From DATLEX01 sp035525045 (GTDB taxonomy: Bacteria; Acidobacteriota; Thermoanaerobaculia; Gp7-AA8): a stretch of 13,596 nt of DNA. The DNA lies in assembly GCA_035525045.1 (NCBI GenBank), contig DATLEX010000089.1, positions 1 through 13,596 of the forward strand, in the 5' to 3' direction. The translations under genes and the position numbers were made by a program. A model generated the notes under the pieces. That model searched no databases. It worked only from the letters and a program-made list of their open reading frames with translations, and had not been told where the DNA came from. This document shows positions 1-7,936 of the stretch, piece after piece. Each line of letters starts with the position of its first letter. Positions within the stretch are counted from its first letter, which is position 1.

Positions 1-1
1 G

Positions 2-232
2 TTCGGCACGTACGCCGGCCTGGCGGCGAACGGCGAGATTCGCGGCCTGATCGACCGCGAGGTGCAGAAGGTCAACGCCGAGCTGGCGCGGGTGGAGCAG
101 GTGCGCCGGTTCGCCATCCTCCCGACGCGGCTCTACGAGGAAGAGGGGGAGGTCACGCCGACGATGAAGGTCAAGCGGCGCGTGATCCACGAGAAATACC
201 GCGCGCTGATCGAGGAGATGTACGGGGAATAG
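2..232 (+). CDS. Long-chain acyl-CoA synthetase (AMP-binding), C-terminal fragment
   Basis: Only the last 76 codons are in the window; the gene starts upstream of base 1. The peptide carries a GEVTPTMKVKRR segment, which matches the conserved C-terminal motif of the FAA1-type long-chain acyl-CoA synthetases (family usually GELTPTxKxKR), with the A10 catalytic lysine region near the end, followed by a helical tail ending MYGE. These enzymes activate fatty acids to acyl-CoA through an acyl-adenylate in the cytoplasm. FadD-like genes are often found among branched-chain-amino-acid-type ABC transporter genes, and a binding protein of that type lies downstream at 4058. The family is fairly clear from the motif; substrate chain length is not. 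Confidence 0.82.
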   Translation, partial: FGTYAGLAANGEIRGLIDREVQKVNAELARVEQVRRFAILPTRLYEEEGEVTPTMKVKRRVIHEKYRALIEEMYGE

Positions 233-245
233 GGCTCAGAGACGA

Positions 246-313
246 GGGCTCAGGGCTCGGGCCCGCCCGCCCGGAGTTACGGCGAGCGACGTTTCGAGCC
301 CTGAGCCCCGAGC
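246..313. repeat. Intergenic palindromic repeat, copy A (REP/MITE-like)
   Basis: This element fills most of the gap between the synthetase stop (232) and the next start (377). It begins with gggctcagggctc (246-258) and carries the exact reverse complement at 296-308, giving 13-bp terminal inverted repeats around a GC-rich core (262-294) with the landmark ggagttacggcgagcgacg. The reverse complement of the same element is at 3959-4030. A degraded 30-nt piece matches at 9939-9968 inside a coding gene. This pattern fits a dispersed non-coding palindromic repeat. Folded as RNA it could also end transcription of the upstream gene. No transposase is present. Confidence 0.8.
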
Positions 314-327
314 GCGCGGAAATCGTA

Positions 328-333
328 TATGAT
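328..333 (+). promoter_or_regulatory. Possible -10 box upstream of the secreted-protein gene
   Basis: TATGAT stands in the only A/T-rich patch of this gap, just after repeat copy A and 43 bases before the chosen start at 377. No -35-like hexamer is present 16-18 bases upstream; that stretch is GC-rich repeat sequence. It is a weak call resting on composition and position only. Confidence 0.25.
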
Positions 334-376
334 CACGATCCCAGTCGCCCACCTGACAACTGGCCGGAGGTGTTTC

Positions 377-3300
377 ATGCACCGCTGCGAAGTTGCTCGC
401 CTCGCCCTCCTTACCCTGCTGCTGGCTTTCTTCGCCACCGCCGCCAACGCGCATCTGCAGGGCATCTGGTCGGGCACGATGAATGTGAACGACCACTGCT
501 TCGAAGACGGAGTCGAACGGCCGTTTCAGTGGAGCTCGCAGGTGGAGCTCTACGTTTTCGAGACGGGTGAGGACTTCTTTGCCAATCTCTTCATCGCCCG
601 CGTTCCAGAAGAGTGCGACTCGAACGTCACGACCTCATTCGTGTTTCCGCTGTTCGGCACGAGTCCGACGATGACGATGTTCGAGGCGACGATGCTCGTT
701 GCGTCCGAGAGCGTCGTGGTGAGCGGGACGGTCAGCGGGACCAGCATGAGCTTGAGCCTGAAGGACGAAACCGAGGCTGGGTTCAGCGCCACCGGCTCTT
801 TGACGCAGGTCGACTTCCAGCAGCCCTCGATCGCCCATACCGGGTCGTGGGAGGGCTCTTTTACCGTCACGTTCATGTGCCCCAATGGGACCTTCAGCGA
901 AAACGGAACTCTCGATGGAAGCATCTTCCACACCGGTCCTTTTTTCAGCGGAATCTTCGTAGCTGAGTCGCCGATGAGGGTCCGCGACGACAAGGAGGGC
1001 AACTGCCGGATCGAGCAGGAACCCGCTGTGACGCCGCTTTTCATCTCGGCACACGTGATGGGAAGCTCCGTCGAGGGGTCGCTCTTCGTTCCGACGGAAG
1101 ATGAAGATTTCGACTTCGTTCCCTTCACCGGAACTATCAGCGGTAACGCCATGAGCGTGAACATCACCTTCGAGGACGGGAGTTTGAGCTTCACGCTGAT
1201 GCAGACCTCGACCACTCTTGTCCCGGTGATCAGCGAGTTCACCGCCGAGCCCTCCACGGTCGCTCCCGGCGAGCCGGCGACGCTCCGGTGGTCGACCGTG
1301 AACGCCACCTCGGTAACGATCGACAACGCGATCGGCCAGCAGCCGCTGTCCGGCTCGGTCACGGTCCGTCCGATCCAGACCACGACCTACGCCCTGACCG
1401 CCACCGGTCCCGGCGGCAGTGCCAGCGCGACGGTGACCGTCAACGTCGCGGAGGATCCAAGCAACCTCATCGCGATAAGCCGCACCGATACGCAGCTCTC
1501 TCTGGAGTGGGACGCCAACGGTAACACGTCCTTCACGGTCGACTATCTCGGGCCCGAGTACTTTGGCGGCGCCGATCCGACGTGCAGCGACTTCCCTCCA
1601 CACAGCAACATCTTCGAAACGCCCCTCTCGGTGGCCGTTATCGAGGGGCTTCGGCCGTCCACCTGGTACCACATCCACGTCCACGCCCTCGATCCGGGCG
1701 CAGGCGGCTCGACCAACATCATCATCGTGAAGACGCGTCCTGCCGGCTCCGGCCTCGAAGTGCTGGCGCCCGACTCGCCCGACTACATCATCTGCAGCGG
1801 CACGGGGGCCGCCCAGCCGCGGGTGGCCTTGACGAACTCGCCGCGCGGCATCGTGCAGCCCGCGGAGGTGGGCGGGGGGAGGGATCAGCTCACCATCTCC
1901 CACGTCGAAGGGACAGATCCCGTGGACATCACCCTCAGCCCGGTCGCCGACTTCGTCACCGTCACGCCGCTCACCTTCAGCCTCCTGCCGGGCACCAGTC
2001 AGGTGGTGACGATCGTCGGCAATGCCCGGCCGGCCGGTCAATACCAGGGATCAATCAATGTCTCCGGCACCGGCGTTCCTCCGGACGCGGTGATTCCCAT
2101 TCGCATGCTCTCGGCCGATCCGCCGAGCGGTACCGTCGAGCCGCGGGCGACGGTGGCGCGGGCCGAGATCAGCACGGAAATCGGCCAGGGCGGCTCCGGC
2201 TCGGTTTCGTTCACCAATACAGGCAACGCCACCTTGCAGGCCATCGTCGTGGTCGACGTGCCGTGGATCACGCCCGAATCGGGGATCATCACCATTGGCC
2301 CCGGGCAGACCGTCTCGGTCTCGTTCACGGTCGACCCGAGCAAACGTCCGCCCGATCTCCCCATCGGCGCCGCGACCGGCAAGCTCTCTCTGATCTTCAT
2401 CCGCGGAAGCGGCGGGGGATCGTCCTCTGCCGAACTCCAGGGGGGCGGATCGGCGACCTCCAGCGTGTCGGTCACGCTTGTCTATGTCGTCAAGCCGGGC
2501 GTCTCGCAGGGAGCGCCCCCTCCGCTCGTCCCCGGTGAGCTGGCCTTCTTCGCCGCCGGGCTGCCGAACAAGCCGCAGGCTTCGGGCGATCTGTATCTGT
2601 CGAACACGCAGGCCTCGTCCGTGTCGGATCTGAGGCTGTACTTTCAGGGAACCGGCGTAGCCCAGAACACGACTCTTCCCACGCTGCAGGGCAACAGCTC
2701 CGTGGCGCTGCCGGGACTGGTGAAGAACCTTTTCGGCGCGCCGGTGACCACGGGGACGACGCAGGTGCGCAGCACGAACCTATCGAAGGTGTCGGTGGCG
2801 GCCACCCGCACGAACACCTCCTTGGCGGCCGGAACGTACAGCACGGCTCTGCCGGTGTTCCGCTCCGACCACGGGGCCGCGCTGAACGAGCAAATCGTGC
2901 TCAGCGGGTTGTTCAAGTTCGGAACGACGCAGACCGATCTGTTCGTTCAGGAGGTTTCGGGGACGGCGGGGAGTTTCCAGGTCGAGTTTCTCGGCGAGAG
3001 CGGAACGGTCGTCGGATCGTTGCCGGTCCAGTCGATCAGCGGGTTCGGACTGGCGGAAATCGCCGACGCGGGCCCGGCGAACGCCACCGCCGCCCGGATC
3101 ACCAACAGCTCCGGCGGCCGGCTGGCCGCCCACGCGCTGGTGACGAACAGCATCACGGGTGATGCCTGGCCGGTCACCGATCCGCTGCTCGAGTCACCGG
3201 GCGAGAGCACGTTCGTCATGCCCATCCTCAGCGCCGGAAACGACGCGGAGACATTCCTGTTCGCCACCAACCGGAGCGCGACGGCCGCGGAGGTGACGCT

Positions 3301-3958
3301 TGACGTCCGGCCGGCCGGCGCCCGGCGGCGCCGAATCGCCGGCAAGGGCACCAGCGCCGTGCCGCCCACGGCCAACGCGGTGACGACGGTCACGCTGGCT
3401 CCGCAGCAGACGCTCATCGCCCGGATCACGAGCGCCCGGTCGGGGCACGTGCGGATCTCCGGGCCGGCCGGGGCGATCAGCGCGGCAGGGCGGTCGATCC
3501 TGGACGACGATCCCTCGAACGTCCACGGCACGGGGCTGCCGGTTGTTGCCAGTGGGGCAGCGCTTGGCGCCGGACAGACAAAACGGTTCGCCGGCGTCGA
3601 TGACGCCTCGACCGCATCCCGCGGCGAGGCCGTTCCGGCCACCTTCCGCAACATTTTGGCCCTGGTCGAGACCAGCGGCCAGAGCGCCAAAGTGCGCGTG
3701 ACGCTGGCCTACACCTTCTCCGCCAGCGCCCTCGTGTCGGGGCAGGCCACCAGCTCGAGGGAGTTCACGCTGGCCCCCTCGCAGTACCTGCTGCTGAGCG
3801 ACCTGGCGCGCGACGTCATCGGCCGGCAGCGCGATTCGTTCGGCGACCTGCGGAACATGACCCTCGACGTGGAGGTCATCGAGGGGCCGGGCAGCGTTCT
3901 GCCCTTCCTGCAGTCGATCGATAACGGATCGGGCGACTCCCTCGTACGCACGAAGTAA
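377..3958 (+). CDS. Large secreted protein with Ig-like, FnIII-like and BACON-like domains
   Basis: The frame is open from 329, but the ATG at 377 is chosen because GGAGG (366-370) lies 6 bases upstream and a clean signal peptide begins there: charged MHRCEVAR, a leucine-rich core, and a cleavage site after ANA (residue 25). The mature 1193-residue precursor starts with two related beta-rich modules (about 26-150 and 160-280), each with a Gly-Trp-x-Gly opening and a cysteine pair. An Ig-like domain (282-362) of the bacterial 'PxISxFTAxPSxVxPGxxxTLxWSTxNAT' type follows, then an FnIII-like domain (about 363-455) and a BACON/choice-of-anchor-like beta domain (about 586-654). The remaining C-terminal half is Ser/Thr/Gly/Ala-rich beta sequence. 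No catalytic motif, LPXTG or PEP-CTERM anchor is visible. A role in adhesion or matrix binding is inferred from domains only. Inverted repeats flank the gene on both sides. Confidence 0.85.
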   Translation: MHRCEVARLALLTLLLAFFATAANAHLQGIWSGTMNVNDHCFEDGVERPFQWSSQVELYVFETGEDFFANLFIARVPEECDSNVTTSFVFPLFGTSPTMTMFEATMLVASESVVVSGTVSGTSMSLSLKDETEAGFSATGSLTQVDFQQPSIAHTGSWEGSFTVTFMCPNGTFSENGTLDGSIFHTGPFFSGIFVAESPMRVRDDKEGNCRIEQEPAVTPLFISAHVMGSSVEGSLFVPTEDEDFDFVPFTGTISGNAMSVNITFEDGSLSFTLMQTSTTLVPVISEFTAEPSTVAPGEPATLRWSTVNATSVTIDNAIGQQPLSGSVTVRPIQTTTYALTATGPGGSASATVTVNVAEDPSNLIAISRTDTQLSLEWDANGNTSFTVDYLGPEYFGGADPTCSDFPPHSNIFETPLSVAVIEGLRPSTWYHIHVHALDPGAGGSTNIIIVKTRPAGSGLEVLAPDSPDYIICSGTGAAQPRVALTNSPRGIVQPAEVGGGRDQLTISHVEGTDPVDITLSPVADFVTVTPLTFSLLPGTSQVVTIVGNARPAGQYQGSINVSGTGVPPDAVIPIRMLSADPPSGTVEPRATVARAEISTEIGQGGSGSVSFTNTGNATLQAIVVVDVPWITPESGIITIGPGQTVSVSFTVDPSKRPPDLPIGAATGKLSLIFIRGSGGGSSSAELQGGGSATSSVSVTLVYVVKPGVSQGAPPPLVPGELAFFAAGLPNKPQASGDLYLSNTQASSVSDLRLYFQGTGVAQNTTLPTLQGNSSVALPGLVKNLFGAPVTTGTTQVRSTNLSKVSVAATRTNTSLAAGTYSTALPVFRSDHGAALNEQIVLSGLFKFGTTQTDLFVQEVSGTAGSFQVEFLGESGTVVGSLPVQSISGFGLAEIADAGPANATAARITNSSGGRLAAHALVTNSITGDAWPVTDPLLESPGESTFVMPILSAGNDAETFLFATNRSATAAEVTLDVRPAGARRRRIAGKGTSAVPPTANAVTTVTLAPQQTLIARITSARSGHVRISGPAGAISAAGRSILDDDPSNVHGTGLPVVASGAALGAGQTKRFAGVDDASTASRGEAVPATFRNILALVETSGQSAKVRVTLAYTFSASALVSGQATSSREFTLAPSQYLLLSDLARDVIGRQRDSFGDLRNMTLDVEVIEGPGSVLPFLQSIDNGSGDSLVRTK

Positions 3959-4030
3959 GGGGCTCAGGGCTCAGGGTTCGAAAACGTCGCTCGCCGTAAC
4001 TCCGGGCGGGCGGGCCTGAGCCCTGAGCCC
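3959..4030. repeat. Intergenic palindromic repeat, copy B, inverted relative to copy A
   Basis: This starts one base after the TAA of the secreted-protein gene. Its reverse complement aligns to copy A (246-313) through the whole core with only a few substitutions and single-base indels. It has the same 13-bp ends, gggctcagggctc at 3960-3972 and gagccctgagccc at 4018-4030. The long self-complementary ends could form a stem-loop acting as a factor-independent transcription stop, although no T-tract follows. TACAAT at 4032-4037, directly after the element, is a possible -10 box for the next gene, but I see no matching -35. Confidence 0.8.
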
Positions 4031-4057
4031 ATACAATGCCGCCCAAGGAGGTCCCGC

Positions 4058-5269
4058 ATGTTTCGCCTTCGCCTGCTCGCCGCCGCCTCGCTGCTTCTCC
4101 TGACCTGCGCCCCGGCCGAGCGCGCCGCCGCTCCGGTTGATCCGGGGATCAGCGATACCGAGATCATCATCGGCTCGTGGGGACCTCTCTCCGGACCGGC
4201 AGCCCTCTGGGGGTCGGTGCTGCGGGGGATGGAGACCTACTTCGAGCTGGTGAACGAGGAGGGAGGGATCCACGGCCGCCGGATCCGCTTCGTCTATCGC
4301 GATGACGGCTACGAGCCGCCGCGCACGGTGGCCGCGGTGCGGGAGATGGTGCAGCGCGAGCAGGTCTTCGCCTTCGCCGGCGGTCTGGGCACCGCGCCCG
4401 GCATGGCGGTCCGCGAGTTCATCACCTCGAACAGGATTCCGTGGGTCGCCCCGGCGAGCGGGTCGAGCCATTGGGCATGGCCGCAGAACCGCTACCTCTT
4501 TTCCGTCTATCCGCTCTACGCCGACGAGGCCGCGGTGATCGTCGATCACGCGCTGTCGCTCGGCGTCAAGCGCCTCGGCGTCGTCTATCAGAACGACGAC
4601 TACGGCAAGGGGGGTCTGGTCGGCGCGGAGATGGCGGCGGAGAAGGGAGGGGCGCAGATCGTGGCCGCGCTCCCCGTGGAGATCATGGATACGGACCTCA
4701 GCTCGCACATCGTCCGGCTGCGCCAGGCCGGCGCCGAGGGGGTGCTGCTCTGGGTGCTTCCGCGCCAGGCGGCCATTCTGGTGGGGACGGCGGCGAACCT
4801 GAACTTCAAGCCGCGCTGGTTCGCGTCGACGACGCTGAGTGACATGGCGATGATGCACCAGGTGACCAACGGCCTCTGGGCGGGCGTGACCTTCGCCACG
4901 CTGGGAAATCCATGGGACGCGAGTGACGCGACGATGCAGCGCTACCGTCAGGCGTTCGAGAAGAAGCATCCCGACATCAACTGGGGCGCGTTTCCCGCCG
5001 CCGGCTTCCTCTTCGCCGAGCCGATGGTGGAGGGGTTGCGGCGGGCCGGCCGCGACCTGACGCGCGAGAAGCTGGTCGAGGCCCTCGAAACGCTCGACGG
5101 ATTCGAGGGGACAGGGCCGGCGATCACGTTCGGTCCCGAGCGGCGCCAGGGCGTGCGCAGCGTCATGCTGATGCGCTGCCTCTCGCCGACCGAGTACGAG
5201 CTGATCGCCGGCTGGACCGAACCGGCCATCGACGCCGAGGAGGCCGTCCGCCGCCTTGCCGCCCGCTGA
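4058..5269 (+). CDS. ABC transporter substrate-binding lipoprotein, branched-chain amino acid type (Peripla_BP_6)
   Basis: AAGGAGG (4045-4051) lies 6 bases before the ATG. The 403-residue product has a short lipoprotein-like signal, with Leu-Leu-Thr-Cys placing the candidate lipidated Cys at 17 (Thr at -1 is unusual but tolerated). The mature domain starts with the Peripla_BP_6 signature (IIIGSWGPLSGPAALWG, then GMETYFELVNEEGGIHGR and the DDGYEP segment) and continues with the second-lobe hinge LGVVYQNDDYGKGG. Length and layout are those of LivJ/LivK-type binding proteins for amino acids, amides, aromatic acids or similar small ligands; the ligand cannot be read from sequence. No permease or ATPase gene lies beside it in the window, so it is either an extra binding protein or separated from its transporter. 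Its stop lies 7 bases before a 75-nt palindrome. Confidence 0.88.
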   Translation: MFRLRLLAAASLLLLTCAPAERAAAPVDPGISDTEIIIGSWGPLSGPAALWGSVLRGMETYFELVNEEGGIHGRRIRFVYRDDGYEPPRTVAAVREMVQREQVFAFAGGLGTAPGMAVREFITSNRIPWVAPASGSSHWAWPQNRYLFSVYPLYADEAAVIVDHALSLGVKRLGVVYQNDDYGKGGLVGAEMAAEKGGAQIVAALPVEIMDTDLSSHIVRLRQAGAEGVLLWVLPRQAAILVGTAANLNFKPRWFASTTLSDMAMMHQVTNGLWAGVTFATLGNPWDASDATMQRYRQAFEKKHPDINWGAFPAAGFLFAEPMVEGLRRAGRDLTREKLVEALETLDGFEGTGPAITFGPERRQGVRSVMLMRCLSPTEYELIAGWTEPAIDAEEAVRRLAAR

Positions 5270-5276
5270 GACTGAT

Positions 5277-5351
5277 GGGGGTCAGGTCTTCATTTCGATG
5301 GTATCCGCTACAAGGAGTAGCGACTTCCATCGAAATGAAGACCTGACCCCC
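5277..5351. repeat. 75-nt near-perfect palindrome between convergent genes (REP/MITE-like, likely bidirectional terminator)
   Basis: The outer arms at 5277-5301 and 5327-5351 are perfect 25-nt reverse complements. Inside them is a second stem, cgctac (5306-5311) / gtagcg (5317-5322), with a 5-nt aagga loop and a 4-nt unpaired patch on each side. The outer sequence begins gggggtcaggtcttcattt; from memory this kind of end is common beside IS200-like REP-associated tyrosine transposases, and the internal GTAG is also reminiscent of REP units. No transposase is in the window. It lies between the stop of the binding-protein gene (5269) and the TGA of the convergent gene (5352-5354), where it would fold from either transcript. 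Confidence 0.85.
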
Positions 5352-6203
5352 TCACTCGGCGACGAGGGTGCCGAGGAGCTGGCTCTCGCCCCCCTCGGCG
5401 GGGATGAGGCTGACGTTGACCACCCCGGCCATGACCGAGCCGTCCTTCCGCTTGAGCGAGAGGCGGAAGTTGCGCATGGCGCGCTCGCGCTGCAGCGTCT
5501 CGAGGAAGCCTTCGCGATCGGCGCGCTGCGGGTAGAGGTCCCACGACTGGCGCGACAGCAGCTCCTCGCGCGAGCCGTACCCGAGCGACTCGGCCAGGGC
5601 CCGGTTGCAGTCGAGGATCTCGCCGGTGAGCGTGGTGCGGAAGACGCCGGCGACGTTCTGCTCGAAGAGCATCCGGTAGCGCTCTTCCGAGATCTCCCGC
5701 TGCCGGTACTGGCGCGCGAGCATGAGCGCGGAGGCGGTCATGCCGGCGACGAGCTGCAGCGCGTGCGCATCGAGGTCGTTGAAGCGGTTCGCGCGCGGGG
5801 AGAACGTCTTCAGGACGCCCGTCACCACGTCGCCCTCGAGCAGGGGAGCGATGACCATCGAGCGGATGCCGATGGAATGGCACGCCGCGGCGTCGACCCG
5901 CGGATCGATCTCGGTGTTGTCGCTGCGGAGCAGGGTCCGCTCTCTCGCCGCCAGACCGGAGAGGCTTCCCGCGACAGGGAGGCGCGTGCCGACGAAGGAG
6001 GCCGCGGGCCCGGAGGCGGCGGCGTAGACGAGCTCTTCTCCCTCGACCCGTTCGATCACCGCGCCGGCGCCGCTGGTCACGCCCGGAGTCTTGTCCACGA
6101 CCAGCTTCATGACGCGGTCGGGGTCGGTGGCGGCGGCGAGAATCTGCTGTTGCAGGGAAATGATGTTCGCGAACCGCTCGGCGAGGTCGATCGTCGACGG
6201 CAT
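5352..6203 (-). CDS. GAF-PAS sensory protein without output domain
   Basis: AAGGAG (6215-6210 on the minus strand) lies 6 bases before the ATG, so the start is well supported. The 283-residue soluble protein has a GAF domain (about 15-165) and, after a short charged linker (QYRQREISEERYR), a PAS domain (about 172-283) with the typical opening YRMLFEQNVAGVFR, a CNRALAESLGYGSREEL segment and a final beta strand ending GTLVAE. GAF and PAS domains bind small ligands or cofactors, or mediate dimerisation. No histidine kinase, GGDEF, EAL, HTH or phosphatase domain follows. The reading frame ends one codon before the 75-nt palindrome, so the protein may be a stand-alone sensor or the remnant of a longer kinase. 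It is the last gene of the minus-strand run, 62 bases after sulP. I see no heme- or flavin-binding signature. Confidence 0.8.
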   Translation of the reverse strand: MPSTIDLAERFANIISLQQQILAAATDPDRVMKLVVDKTPGVTSGAGAVIERVEGEELVYAAASGPAASFVGTRLPVAGSLSGLAARERTLLRSDNTEIDPRVDAAACHSIGIRSMVIAPLLEGDVVTGVLKTFSPRANRFNDLDAHALQLVAGMTASALMLARQYRQREISEERYRMLFEQNVAGVFRTTLTGEILDCNRALAESLGYGSREELLSRQSWDLYPQRADREGFLETLQRERAMRNFRLSLKRKDGSVMAGVVNVSLIPAEGGESQLLGTLVAE

Positions 6204-6265
6204 GAGTCGCTCCTTTTCTCGGCCCCAGCAATCTCTGCCCGCGGCGGGGAGAAGTCAAGAGAGTC

Positions 6266-7936
6266 TCAGTGTCCCAGCCGGCTCAGGCACTTGCGCACGC
6301 TCAGGCCCGGCACCGCCTCCTCGGGCACCCACGGCAGGGGGCTGCCCGAGCGCTTCAGTAGGCGCGCGGTGAAGGGGTCGACGCCGGCCAGCCACAGCTC
6401 ACCGCCGTCGTGCGCCAGCTCCTCGGCCAGTTGTTCCAGCGCCCGAAGCGCGCCGAAACGGATCGCGTGCGCGTGCGAGAGATCGATCACCACCGCCCGC
6501 GCCGACGAGGGGACGATCCTCTCCACTTCCTCCAGGAACGGCGCGACCGCCGCGTAGTGCAGATTCCCGCTCACCTCCAGGATGACCAGGTCCGGCTCGT
6601 CGCCCGGCTCCACGGGCAGGAGCGCCACGCCCTCGTGGCGCAGTAGCCGCAGGCGGGGGGCGGAGGTGTTGGCGATGTGGATGACCAGCGCCGTCCCCGT
6701 GCCGAGGATAACGGCCCACTCGAGCGGAAGGAGCAGCGTCGCGGCGAAGGTCTCGACGAGCAGAAGACGCGTCTCGTGCGAGGCGTCCCACAGCCGGCGG
6801 ATCCCCTTCCAGTCGATCATCCGCACGGCGATCACCAGCAGCACGCCGGCGAGGCTGGCCTGTGGGATCCAGCCGACGAGATTCCCCCCCATCAATAGAA
6901 CCACGCCGGTGATGATCGCGGCGGCGGCGGGGGCCAGGCGGGAGCTCGCGCCGCCGATTCGCAGCAGCGCCGAGCGCCCGAGGCTGGCGGAGGCGGGGAA
7001 GGCGCCCGCGAACGCGCCGGCGACATTCGCCCAACCCTGCGCGAGGATCTCCCGGCGCATGTCGGGGCGCTGGCCGCCGGCTCGGGCCGTCACCACCAGC
7101 TCGAGCGTCCCGAGAAGGACGATGGCCATCGCCGGGATGAAGAGGGACTGGAGCAGGCTGACGCTCGGATCGGGGAGGGCGATGGGCGGCCAGCCGTTGG
7201 TCATGGCGTGGCGGTCGCGGACCAGCGGAAGGCCGGAGGCGGCATCGAGACGGACCGCCCACGCCATGAACGACGCGGCGAGGATGGCCAGGAGCGCGAA
7301 GGGGGCTGTGGGTTGCCAGCGGCGTCCGAGCCCGACCAGGGCCGCGGTGGTGACGGCGACAGCGATGGCCGGCCATTGCACTTCATCGATGTGCGGCATG
7401 ATCGCGGCGATCTGGCCGAGGAAGCTCGTGGCGCGCGCCGGCGGCAGGCCGAGCGCTTCGTCGAGCTGCATCACGGCGATGAGAATGGCCACGCCGGCGG
7501 TGAACCCGATGAGCACCGACTCGGGGATCAGCCGGATCAGGTGCGCGCCGCCGGCGAGCGCGGCGACGATGCGGATCGCCCCGGCCAGCAGCGTCAGCGT
7601 GGCCAGAACGCCGAACGCGTCCGGGCGCAGCAGGCCGTTCGGGCCGAGAAAAGGAAGCAGCGCGCTGAGGATCAGCAGCCCGGTGGTGTTCGTCGGACCG
7701 GTGATGACCTGCGGACTGCGCCCGACCAGCGCGGCCACCAACCCCGCGACCGCCGCGGTGGCCAGGCCGTACGCGGGCGGGAGACCCGACATCAGCGCGT
7801 AGGCGAGACACTGCGGGAGGCCGACGAGGGCGACCGTCGCGCCGGCGGAGAGGTTGGACGTGAGGCCCCCTCCCCGCGGGGCGGGGAGAGGGTGGCCAGA
7901 GGCCGGGTGAGGGGTTTCTGTCACGTCGTCCCTCAT
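6266..7936 (-). CDS. SulP family anion (sulfate-type) transporter with C-terminal STAS domain
   Basis: The 556-residue inner-membrane protein has the SulP entry region (NLSAGATVALVGLPQCLAYA, then GLPPAYGL, residues about 28-58), the GPTNTTGLL helix, about ten to twelve hydrophobic segments and a cytoplasmic STAS domain (about 440-545). SulP proteins move sulfate, bicarbonate or other anions. The STAS loop that normally reads Asp-Ser-[Ser/Thr]-Gly reads AHAIRFGALRAL here, so the usual phosphorylatable Ser is absent. The start is uncertain: in-frame GTG 7951, ATG 7936 and GTG 7924 all lie in or next to repeat sequence. GAGGGA just upstream of GTG 7924 gives the best ribosome site, while 7936 is the only ATG. 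Residues about 8-24 (Pro/His/Ala/Gly-rich) are encoded by the repeat. The position, about 58 bases after the Mo-oxidoreductase gene, supports co-transcription and a sulfur-oxyanion role (inference). Confidence 0.85.
   Translation of the reverse strand: MRDDVTETPHPASGHPLPAPRGGGLTSNLSAGATVALVGLPQCLAYALMSGLPPAYGLATAAVAGLVAALVGRSPQVITGPTNTTGLLILSALLPFLGPNGLLRPDAFGVLATLTLLAGAIRIVAALAGGAHLIRLIPESVLIGFTAGVAILIAVMQLDEALGLPPARATSFLGQIAAIMPHIDEVQWPAIAVAVTTAALVGLGRRWQPTAPFALLAILAASFMAWAVRLDAASGLPLVRDRHAMTNGWPPIALPDPSVSLLQSLFIPAMAIVLLGTLELVVTARAGGQRPDMRREILAQGWANVAGAFAGAFPASASLGRSALLRIGGASSRLAPAAAAIITGVVLLMGGNLVGWIPQASLAGVLLVIAVRMIDWKGIRRLWDASHETRLLLVETFAATLLLPLEWAVILGTGTALVIHIANTSAPRLRLLRHEGVALLPVEPGDEPDLVILEVSGNLHYAAVAPFLEEVERIVPSSARAVVIDLSHAHAIRFGALRALEQLAEELAHDGGELWLAGVDPFTARLLKRSGSPLPWVPEEAVPGLSVRKCLSRLGH

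Noticed and set aside
246..313. CRISPR or tandem-repeat array from the gggctcagggctc units
   Set aside because: There are only two or three short units with no regular spacers; the layout is terminal inverted repeats around a core.
329..376. Upstream in-frame ATG at 329 as start of the secreted protein
   Set aside because: It would put 16 non-signal residues before the signal peptide and has no ribosome site; GGAGG stands correctly before ATG 377.
635..2041. A 468-codon minus-strand frame inside the secreted-protein gene
   Set aside because: It is antisense shadow; the plus frame has a signal peptide, a Shine-Dalgarno sequence and Ig/FnIII domains.
5256..6557. A 433-codon plus-strand frame running through the palindrome and antisense to GAF-PAS and sulP
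   Set aside because: It crosses a terminator-like palindrome and two well-supported minus genes, and its product has no recognisable fold.
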